Source of the DNA: a virus
DNA length: 34,391 nt
Strand: one strand, 5' to 3'
Virus record (IMG/VR): IMGVR_UViG_3300032240_002311
Coordinates: 1 to 34,391 of that record
The notes under the pieces are model-generated. The model saw nothing but the letters and a program-made list of their open reading frames with translations, was not told the DNA's origin and did not search any database. Position numbers and translations under genes: made by a program. Below are positions 27,967 to 34,391 of the stretch, piece by piece. Every line of letters begins with the position of its first letter. Position 1 is the first letter of the stretch.

Positions 27967-28883
27967 GCCAGCCCCTCGTCAATCTCCGCGCCTATCAGCA
28001 GGAAGCCTTCCGCCACCCGGCGGGCCTTCTGGCCTGGCTCTATCGCCGCCAGTCTGGAAAGTCATACGGCCTCGGCGTGACGGCGCTCGATTGGATGATG
28101 GAATCCGTCTGCACCGTGGTCTTCGCCTCTGCCGCGCTTCGCCTCGGGATGGAAAACATCCTGAAGGAAGCCGAGATCTGGCGACAGGTCACCGGCCAGC
28201 TGCGCGAAGCGGCCAAGGCCGCCGGCTACTCCCTCACCAGCTCCGCCGATGACAACAAGGGCCAGCTGCTCGACGTCGATGCCATTGCCGATCTTTTCGA
28301 GCACCAGAAGCTGGAAACGAAGCTCTGGCATTCCCGCACCACTTACTCGCGATCGATGGTGGTCGCCCCGAATCCAGACACCGCAGTGGGATGGACCGGT
28401 CACGTGATCCTGGATGAAGTGGGCCGCATGCCGGAATTCCAGGAAGTCTTCGAAGCGATGGAACCCATCGTTTCCTCTTCCTCCAAGTATCGGGTCCGCA
28501 TGGCCACCACGCCGCCACCGGATGATGGCCACTACTCCTACGAGCTGCTGGCCCCGCCACCCGAGCTGGAAGGCACCTTCCCGGTCAACCCTCGTGGCAA
28601 CTGGTACACCAGCCGCCTCGGCATCCTGGTGCATCGTGTGGACGCCTGGGACGGCGATGCCGCCGGTGTGCCTCTCTACGATCTGAAGTCCCGGGAAAAG
28701 CTCACCCCGGAAGAGCACCGCGCCCGCTCAGTCGATAAGACCGCCTGGGATCGGAACTACGGCATCAAGTTCATCAAGGGAGGCACCACCGCGCTTTCCC
28801 TCGCCGCCCTCACTCACGCCCAGATCGCCGGCCAGCACGAAGGCACCGGCATCCACATCACCGAGTCACTGACCGCTGCATGA
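27963..28883 (+). CDS. Large terminase, ATPase part (split Mu gp28), 306 aa
   Basis: The GTG-start frame reads MSQPLVNLRAYQQEAFRHPA. Walker A is RRQSGKS (28-34), Walker B HVILDEVGRM with D151-E152; coupling segments include YRVRMATTPPPDDGHYSYEL. It stops at IHITESLTAA, exactly where an intact large terminase goes on into its nuclease domain. Together with the nuclease gene at 29117 the total (306 plus 241 aa) equals one Mu gp28-sized protein. The ATPase pumps DNA into the head. Confidence 0.88.
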   Translation: MSQPLVNLRAYQQEAFRHPAGLLAWLYRRQSGKSYGLGVTALDWMMESVCTVVFASAALRLGMENILKEAEIWRQVTGQLREAAKAAGYSLTSSADDNKGQLLDVDAIADLFEHQKLETKLWHSRTTYSRSMVVAPNPDTAVGWTGHVILDEVGRMPEFQEVFEAMEPIVSSSSKYRVRMATTPPPDDGHYSYELLAPPPELEGTFPVNPRGNWYTSRLGILVHRVDAWDGDAAGVPLYDLKSREKLTPEEHRARSVDKTAWDRNYGIKFIKGGTTALSLAALTHAQIAGQHEGTGIHITESLTAA

Positions 28884-29074
28884 AATTCTTCCTCGGCTTC
28901 TTCTCCACTCCAGATCGCTTCTCGATCCTGCCCGCCCTCACGCTCCGCGTGATGCGTTGCGAGGATCCGAACTGCGGGGCCATCCACGGCTACGAACTCG
29001 GCCTTCATTGGGCCGAGTGGGGCATTGGTGGGGGAGTCGAGTTTCACCCCGACGAACCCGACATCGAATTCTAA
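28880..29074 (+). CDS. Small protein between the terminase halves, 64 aa
   Basis: Starts MKFFLGFFSTPDRFSILPAL in ATGA overlap with the ATPase. Contains one CEDPNC pair and an aromatic C-terminal half (YELGLHWAEWGIGGGVEF). Not a homing endonuclease or intein by sequence. It sits in the gap that splits the large terminase, so it may bridge the two halves or be an inserted cargo. Family not recognised. Confidence 0.68.
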   Translation: MKFFLGFFSTPDRFSILPALTLRVMRCEDPNCGAIHGYELGLHWAEWGIGGGVEFHPDEPDIEF

Positions 29075-29075
29075 C

Positions 29076-29110
29076 CGTCGTCATTCGGAAATTCCTCATT
29101 CGTCATTTCC
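29076..29110 (+). repeat. Heptad repeat, CATTCGT family (5 units)
   Basis: Plus strand: CGTCGTC, ATTCGGA, AATTCCT, CATTCGT, CATTTCC, then TCTCCC and the ATG of the nuclease gene. Confidence 0.9.
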
Positions 29111-29116
29111 TCTCCC

Positions 29117-29842
29117 ATGACTCCCCGCGCCGCCATTCCTTCCAGCTGGGCAGACCGTCTCACCGATGGTCCGATCTCGCTTGGGCAGGACTTGGCGACG
29201 ACTGAGCGCGGAACCTCGAACCCCTCGGGCCTCGCTGTCCAGCAGCGTGTCGGCCGCCAGGTGATGACGCGGCTGATGGTGTCCTGGAAGACCGCCGATC
29301 CCTCGGTGACCCGCCAGGTGCTCGCCGCTGTCCTGGATGACATCGAAGCGAAGCGGATGAAGCCGCGGCGCTTGGTGGTGGATGCCTCGAATGAAAAGTT
29401 CTTCGCCTCCGATCTGCGGAAACAATTCGGCGGTCGCGTGGCCGTCGAGCTGATCGGCGGAAACAACAAGATCAAGTTCCGTGGCGAGGATCTGGATGCC
29501 AAGACCCTGCTCGGGAATCTCTACGTTTCCGCCATTGAAGACGGCTTCCTGCTGCTGCCCGCCGGTGAGTGGATCATGCTTGATCATCGCCTGGTCAAAC
29601 GGGAGGCCGGTGGCTTCCAGACCGATACCGGCCCGAATGGTGAGCACGGCGATACCTTCGATGCCGGAAAGCTCGCCTACTACGGCCTGCAATCCACCTC
29701 GGGCACCGTCCGCGCCGAGGCCCTGCAGGTCGGCAACTTCGGAGGGATGAACTCCGACTCCAAGCGGCCCGTTTTCACCGATCCCTGGATGGATGGGATC
29801 GCCCGTCAAAACCTTGAGGAAATGTCCTCGCACCTCGCATGA
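29117..29842 (+). CDS. Large terminase, nuclease part (split Mu gp28), 241 aa
   Basis: Starts MTPRAAIPSSWADRLTDGPI. RNase H-like acidic residues are D25 in SLGQDLATTE, D89 in RRLVVDASNE, and D179/D182 in EHGDTFDAGKLAYYG, the usual order for a terminase nuclease. It cleaves concatemeric or host-joined DNA at packaging. It has its own start and a heptad leader, so it is expressed as a separate polypeptide. Overlaps the portal by ATGA. Confidence 0.86.
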   Translation: MTPRAAIPSSWADRLTDGPISLGQDLATTERGTSNPSGLAVQQRVGRQVMTRLMVSWKTADPSVTRQVLAAVLDDIEAKRMKPRRLVVDASNEKFFASDLRKQFGGRVAVELIGGNNKIKFRGEDLDAKTLLGNLYVSAIEDGFLLLPAGEWIMLDHRLVKREAGGFQTDTGPNGEHGDTFDAGKLAYYGLQSTSGTVRAEALQVGNFGGMNSDSKRPVFTDPWMDGIARQNLEEMSSHLA

Positions 29843-31410
29843 AAATTCCCCTTCCGAAATGGGTCTACGCCCTCTTGCCAACGACGACGAAGGTTGTCGT
29901 GGATGACGCACGTTTCGAAACGCCCGCCATCGCCCACACGCTGGATGCTGATCGGCTCAGCTCCATCCTTCGCAGCGCCGAGGGTGGAAACATGGAAGAC
30001 TATTTCGGCCTCTGCCGTGATGTCATCGGTGGCCACACCCACGCCCAGGCGGAGTTCGGAAAGCGGAAGCTGGCGGTGATCGGGAAGGACGCTGTCTTTT
30101 CGCCCGATGATGAAAACCGGCCCGCCGCCGTGGCCCTCGCCGAGGAGATCGAGCGACAGGTGACCCAGCTTCCGAACTGGATGGACATCGAGCTCCACCT
30201 TCTCGACTCGACCCTTTACCCGCTTTCGATCGTTGAGAAAATCTATCGCCCTTCGGATCGTCCCGGCGTGCGCTACGAACTCGCCGAGCTGCGGGCCGTG
30301 CCCTATCGCCTGATCGACTACACCACCGGCCGCCTGATGCTCTGGGATGTCGATGATCAGGGCCAGCGCCTCGCGACTCGTCATTGCCCGGATCCCACTC
30401 GCTACATCATCCACCGTGGCCACGCCCTCACCAGCCTCCCGGACACTTGGGGCGGCCCGATGCGTGCCGTGTTGTTCTGGTACTTCTTCAGCGTGGCGGA
30501 TCGCTCATGGTGGGCTCGCTTCCTCGATCGCTTCGGCGCGCCCTTCATGGAGGCCAGCTATGACGAGTCCGACGATGCTGCCCGCCTGACCCTTTCCCGG
30601 GCCTTCAGTGCCGCCACGAAGCTCTTCGGCATCGCCGTGCCGAAGTCCGTCGAGCTGAAGATGCACCAGGCCAACAGCAGCCAGGGAGGCGATGCCTTTG
30701 AAAAGTTCCATGCCGTCGCGAATCAGGAAATGTCGAAGGCCATCGTCGGCCAGACCCTTTCCGCAACCGGCCAGAACCTTGGCCTCGGTGGTGGCCAGGC
30801 CGCCGTGCAGGAAAACGTCCGGGATGACATCCGGGAGTTCGATAGCAAGCGCCTTGCCCACACGCTGAAGACTCAGCTCTTCGTGCCGATCTGCCAGATG
30901 AACGGCTGGTTTGAAAAGCCGCCGGAGATCCAATGGGGTGGCGAGTCCTCCGATGATCTCGCAATCACGAGCGACTTCCTGACTGCTCTGGCCCCTGCTG
31001 GCCTCCAGATCACAGACGAATGGATCAAGATCCTTTCGAAGCGCTCCGGCCTGCCCTTGGAACGCATGGCGGCCGGTGCCCCGCCACTGACCGGCCTGCC
31101 CCTGGCCGCCGGCGTGCCGCGCCTCCGCGATCTGAAGACCAGCGCCGAGCTGCGCACCGATCGCCTCCGCGATGCCAACGATGCCATCGCCCGATCCGGC
31201 GCGGAAGAGTTCGCCCAGGCCATGCACGATTCCCTGGCACCGGTCCGCTCGATCCTCGCAGCCTCATCCTCCATGGATGACTTCGAACGCCGCCTCCGGG
31301 ATGAATTCCCCGGCATTCCCTCCCGCAAGGCCGCCGAGATCCTCGCCGCCGCCATGATTTCCAACGCCGCCAACGCTATCCTCGAATTCCCAACCCCTGC
31401 ACAATCATGA
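29839..31410 (+). CDS. Portal protein, Mu gp29-like (DUF935), 523 aa
   Basis: Starts MKIPLPKWVYALLPTTTKVV. Matches the DUF935 portal pattern: LRSAEGGNMEDYFGLCRDVI, HAQAEFGKRKLAVIGKDAVF, then WYFFSVADRSWWARFLDRFG, and later SKAIVGQTLSATGQNLGLGG. Length is typical (Mu gp29 about 512). It forms the 12-subunit ring through which DNA enters and leaves. In Mu it is followed by F on the same strand; here F is about 16 kb away and on the other strand. Confidence 0.93.
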   Translation: MKIPLPKWVYALLPTTTKVVVDDARFETPAIAHTLDADRLSSILRSAEGGNMEDYFGLCRDVIGGHTHAQAEFGKRKLAVIGKDAVFSPDDENRPAAVALAEEIERQVTQLPNWMDIELHLLDSTLYPLSIVEKIYRPSDRPGVRYELAELRAVPYRLIDYTTGRLMLWDVDDQGQRLATRHCPDPTRYIIHRGHALTSLPDTWGGPMRAVLFWYFFSVADRSWWARFLDRFGAPFMEASYDESDDAARLTLSRAFSAATKLFGIAVPKSVELKMHQANSSQGGDAFEKFHAVANQEMSKAIVGQTLSATGQNLGLGGGQAAVQENVRDDIREFDSKRLAHTLKTQLFVPICQMNGWFEKPPEIQWGGESSDDLAITSDFLTALAPAGLQITDEWIKILSKRSGLPLERMAAGAPPLTGLPLAAGVPRLRDLKTSAELRTDRLRDANDAIARSGAEEFAQAMHDSLAPVRSILAASSSMDDFERRLRDEFPGIPSRKAAEILAAAMISNAANAILEFPTPAQS

Positions 31411-31751
31411 TCCCCGCCGATCCCGTCTTTGCCTCCAAGGTGACCATCGCCAACGGTGCCACCGCCTCTTCCGCTGCCATTTCCCAGGGCTATGGCCTGG
31501 TTGGCATCGCCACGCCCGCCGCCCTCACCAGCACCACCACCGGATTGGAGCTTTCCTTCGATCAGGGTGCCACCTGGCTGCCCGTGAAGGATCAGGATGG
31601 GAATGCGATCGCCATCGCCCTGGGAACCAGCCGCTACGTGGCCCTCTCCCTCGCTGGCATGCCCGGTCTCCCCGGCCAGATCCGCCTCGCCGCCGGCAGC
31701 GCCGAAGGCGGAGACCGCACCCTCACCCTTTTCTTCCGTCAACTCCACTGA
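31407..31751 (+). CDS. Small beta-rich protein, 114 aa
   Basis: Starts MIPADPVFASKVTIANGATA in ATGA overlap with the portal. Gly/Ala/Thr-rich with alternating hydrophobics (GLELSFDQGATWLPVKDQDG), like a small beta-sandwich domain. No signal, no Cys. It lies between the portal and the tail spike. It may cap or attach the spike or decorate the head; function unknown. Confidence 0.74.
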   Translation: MIPADPVFASKVTIANGATASSAAISQGYGLVGIATPAALTSTTTGLELSFDQGATWLPVKDQDGNAIAIALGTSRYVALSLAGMPGLPGQIRLAAGSAEGGDRTLTLFFRQLH

Positions 31752-31754
31752 TCC

Positions 31755-34226
31755 ATGAATCCACTGCTTGGAATGATGGGGCAGCAAGACGTATCACGTC
31801 TGGCTCTTTGGTCCCTGGATGCCACCCGCGATTTCAGCGGCGTGGGGGACGGTTCTTCCGTTTCCCAGTGGTCAGGCCGGGGCATCACTTCCAGCACACA
31901 GAGCACCAGTGCTGCCCGTCCAACCTATTCAGGACAGGCGGTGACCTTCGATGGCGGCGATTTCCTCTCATTCCCCATGTGGACCGGTGGAATCGGAACC
32001 TCTTGGACGCTGACCGCTCTGATCAAATTTGACGCCGGGCTTGCAAATTATCAGACCTTCTGGGGAACGAATGGTCGCGTGCTGGAAACCTACTGGTTCA
32101 ACCATGGGGCGTGGTGCATCAATGGGACCGGGACCGAGGCCGTGCTGATCACGGACAAGAACTCCTACACAACCCCGAATTCCAACTGGCGGCGTCTCAT
32201 CATCACCAGCAATGGAACAACAACGACCGTCTATCTCGATGGCGTGGTTTTGCAGCAAACGCTGGCCATGGGGGTTGTTACCTCGCTTTCAGGTAGCTGG
32301 AGAATCGGGAAATCAAGTGACGGCGCAACCCCGGCAAAGTTCACGCTTCGTTACATGTCGTTCTATCCCCGAGTTCTCAATGCCGGGGAGATCAATCGGC
32401 TCAAAGTCTTCCTACGTTCCAAAAAGAAAGCTGAGGCTCCATCAACAACGGCATTGATCGGTGGAGGCCAAAGCAACTGGGTTTACTCCCATCGGAATAC
32501 CGATCCAATCTTGGCCGCCGGAATTTCCAACCCGACGTTCGCCAACCACGGGGGTGTTGGCGGGACGCCGCTGTATTACTGGTGGCGCTTCAAGAACAAT
32601 GACTCGGCCCAAGGTATGGAAGTCTGCCCGGTATTCGATGTTTCCGGCGCGACCCCAGGCAGCGCCGCCAGCTTCCAGGTCGGAAAATTTCAGGGACAGG
32701 CGACTCTCGACTATTGGGATTCGGCGATGGACGCGATCGTGGATAACACGCGCGCCGACACCTTCATCCGCTGGATCGAGGGTGAGACTATGTCAGGCGA
32801 TAGCCGCGACATGTGGCTGCCAAACAATAGCTCGAATTGGAACTCGGTCCCGACCGATCCCTACTGGAATGCCGACAACTACGGCACGCTCGCGGCGGGA
32901 TGGAATGCCTACCTGCGCGGTCGATACGGCTCCGGGGCTTACATGCTCTATCATTTCATCTCCCTGGCCTATGATCCCGGAGCGGTGACTACTGAAGGCA
33001 TGGCGCGGCGGAACTGGAATGTCCGCCAGGCAATGCGCTCCGATCCCAAATGGCTTGCCAATGACATCACCGATTTCCCCCGGGAACCTGACAATATCCA
33101 CCTAACCAACACGGATTCATCCGGTGGTGGCGGAACCCCGAATAGCGGTAGCGAAGCGCTGGGGCGTGCTCAGTTGCGCCTGATCAATGCAGCGGCCAAG
33201 CTCTCGACTCTTGGCTACGAGGCTCGAATGCTGGCCATGCGGGCGATCGACGTGGGCTCCGAACTGACGAATGCGCAGATGGATGCCTGCACGACTTTTG
33301 CGGCCTCCACTGGATATTCGGACATCTACTCGCTGGTGATCCCGGTGCTGCCTGCCACCAACACTGCATTCGATCGGCCTCGGGCTCGCCGCTGCAACCT
33401 CATGGTGCATGCAAAGGCCCGCTACAACACGAAGTTCGTGACCTCGGCTCCTGCCAATACGACGGTCCTTTGTGGTGTGGGGGCCAACACTTCTGCGATT
33501 TCTACGGCGGTCACAGCGTTGCTGACAGCGTGGGGTCTCAGTGACACGGTCACTGTCACCGCCGATCTTCCTCCGTTCAGCATGGCGACCTACGGACCGG
33601 TGCTGTCACTTGATGCCTCAGTCACCTCGTCGCTCCTTGATGCGGCCGATGCTCCGGCCGCAGATGCGGCGGCAATCAAAACTTGGCAGGATCAGTCTGG
33701 AAACAACCGGCATGCCACCCAATCATCCTCGACGTTGCGGCCAGTTCGTCGCGCTGCGGATGGTTCCGTCCGATTTGATGGATCCAATGACTACCTCTCA
33801 GCGGTGTTTCCAAATATCGGCAACCAGTTCACTGTCATCTTTGTCGGCAGCCGGGTTGGCGGCACCAATTATTCGACCGTCTTCGCCTTCGACACGAACA
33901 TGCTTTGTGGATGGTATGGGGGAACGAATTTCACGTTGATGAACAACACCTACAGGGAGTTTTCAATTCCGGCTCCTGGTTCCAAAAAGGTGCATATCGC
34001 TCGATTTGACCCCACTGACGGAGGATTATGGGTCAACAGCACTCGATATTTCACCGGCGGCACCGGTAGCGTCACACGCACCACTCCAACGGGCCAGATC
34101 GGCGCTCGCGTCGGGGCAATTCCAGCGAACATGGATCTGTGCGAAATTTATGTGATCAACCGAGCTATCAGTGATGCGGAGGTCGCCGAAATCTACACCG
34201 GCCTCATGGCCAAGCATAGTCTGTGA
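31755..34226 (+). CDS. Tail spike/fibre: LamG - SGNH esterase - LamG, 823 aa
   Basis: Three domains. Residues about 15-220: concanavalin/LamG-like (LALWSLDATRDFSGVGDGSS, VTFDGGDFLSF, VYLDGVVLQQTL). About 230-490: an SGNH/sialate-O-acetylesterase-type hydrolase with GGGQSNW (nucleophile S240), WIEGET (340-345) and DNIHLT (D446, H449). About 590-823: a second LamG (LSLDASV, IKTWQDQSGNNRHATQ, VRFDGSNDYLS). Such a layout suits a receptor-binding protein that binds and deacetylates surface polysaccharide. Last gene of the rightward block; its TGA stop lies inside the attR motif. Confidence 0.85.
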   Translation: MNPLLGMMGQQDVSRLALWSLDATRDFSGVGDGSSVSQWSGRGITSSTQSTSAARPTYSGQAVTFDGGDFLSFPMWTGGIGTSWTLTALIKFDAGLANYQTFWGTNGRVLETYWFNHGAWCINGTGTEAVLITDKNSYTTPNSNWRRLIITSNGTTTTVYLDGVVLQQTLAMGVVTSLSGSWRIGKSSDGATPAKFTLRYMSFYPRVLNAGEINRLKVFLRSKKKAEAPSTTALIGGGQSNWVYSHRNTDPILAAGISNPTFANHGGVGGTPLYYWWRFKNNDSAQGMEVCPVFDVSGATPGSAASFQVGKFQGQATLDYWDSAMDAIVDNTRADTFIRWIEGETMSGDSRDMWLPNNSSNWNSVPTDPYWNADNYGTLAAGWNAYLRGRYGSGAYMLYHFISLAYDPGAVTTEGMARRNWNVRQAMRSDPKWLANDITDFPREPDNIHLTNTDSSGGGGTPNSGSEALGRAQLRLINAAAKLSTLGYEARMLAMRAIDVGSELTNAQMDACTTFAASTGYSDIYSLVIPVLPATNTAFDRPRARRCNLMVHAKARYNTKFVTSAPANTTVLCGVGANTSAISTAVTALLTAWGLSDTVTVTADLPPFSMATYGPVLSLDASVTSSLLDAADAPAADAAAIKTWQDQSGNNRHATQSSSTLRPVRRAADGSVRFDGSNDYLSAVFPNIGNQFTVIFVGSRVGGTNYSTVFAFDTNMLCGWYGGTNFTLMNNTYREFSIPAPGSKKVHIARFDPTDGGLWVNSTRYFTGGTGSVTRTTPTGQIGARVGAIPANMDLCEIYVINRAISDAEVAEIYTGLMAKHSL

Positions 34227-34390
34227 CCCTTTTTGCCAGTTGATCTGCTGAATTCGTTCGACCCGTTTCAGAGTTTCGCTGCCAGTGTTTCACAGTTTCT
34301 GGATCCGAGATCATCTATTTCCCCCGAACCTAGCCTATTCCAAGGCTTCCCGATCTAATCCGACTGTTTCAAGCCTTTCGCGGGTTCTCA
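34225..34390. repeat. attR: right end of Mu-like element with transposase-site motifs
   Basis: It ends CA at 34389-34390. Read inward from 34390: a terminal site (TGAGAACCCGCGAAAGGCTT, then GAAACAG) matching the left terminus; a second site, RC of AGTGTTTCACAGTTTCTGG (34284-34302); a third, RC of GACCCGTTTCAG with AGTTTCGCT (34260-34280); and GACCCTTTT (34225-34233). The inner two line up with attL in inverted orientation at identical 26-bp spacing. Compared with attL there is an extra 77 bp between terminus and inner sites, so the right end has one more copy of the motif. Confidence 0.88.
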
Positions 34391-34391
34391 C

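Overview
This window is essentially one complete transposable (Mu-like) prophage, with 95 bp of host DNA on the left and a single base on the right. The element runs from position 96 to 34390 (34,295 bp), begins 5'-TG and ends CA-3', and both ends carry several copies of a related binding motif (about GCGAAA-n3/4-TGAAACA) in inverted orientation. Its recombination genes are a DDE transposase related to MuA and an AAA+ ATPase related to MuB. The virion genes match the Mu group: small terminase gp27 type, large terminase gp28 type, portal gp29 type, head morphogenesis protein F with a metalloprotease-like tail, G-type protein, I-type protease/scaffold, gpT-type capsid, gp36 type. The host is not named in the sequence. 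High GC, weak Shine-Dalgarno use outside the early genes, and intergenic heptanucleotide-phased tandem repeats make me favour a Verrucomicrobiota host; that is inference.

The layout is unusual. In Mu, the repressor sits next to the left end and nearly everything is read rightward. Here the repressor/Ner-like switch is internal (about 23.6 kb) and two lytic-type gene blocks diverge from it. Leftward (minus strand, 23597 down to about 183): Ner-like regulator, two tiny early genes, a 238-aa early protein, an HTH protein, transposase A, a small secreted protein, ATPase B, early small genes, an accessory island (about 16.4 to 13.7 kb) with an ASCH protein, a possible Acb2/Tad1-type nucleotide sponge and zinc-ribbon proteins, then the head genes (F, a lone tyrosine-recombinase catalytic domain, a lone DnaA domain IV, G, I, decoration, capsid, gp36) and the tail genes (terminator, tube, frameshifted tail assembly chaperones, tape measure, three unknown tail genes). 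Rightward (plus strand, 23652 up to 34226): repressor, two membrane-protein morons, a strong terminator, lysis genes, small terminase, a large terminase split into two genes, portal, a small beta protein, and a large LamG-esterase-LamG tail spike. So packaging and portal genes are detached from the rest of the head genes and lie on the opposite strand.

How it works together (known for the family, applied here by inference): the repressor and Ner-like protein share an operator array of TCACGC-type sites between their divergent genes. On induction A and B transpose the element using the end sites. The two structural blocks then make a head filled through the split terminase and a probably siphovirus-type tail, judging from tail terminator, tube, chaperone and tape-measure genes without recognisable contractile sheath or baseplate genes. 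The spike carries an SGNH esterase that probably deacetylates host surface sugar. A CHAP/NlpC-like endolysin with small membrane proteins would lyse the cell.

A second theme is regulation at gene junctions: eleven intergenic sites, on both strands, carry one of four families of 7-bp tandem repeats placed just before start codons. No tRNA, rRNA, CRISPR array or insertion sequence was seen. No internal stretch longer than 300 bases lacks a gene; the longest non-coding parts are the two ends (1-182 and 34227-34391).
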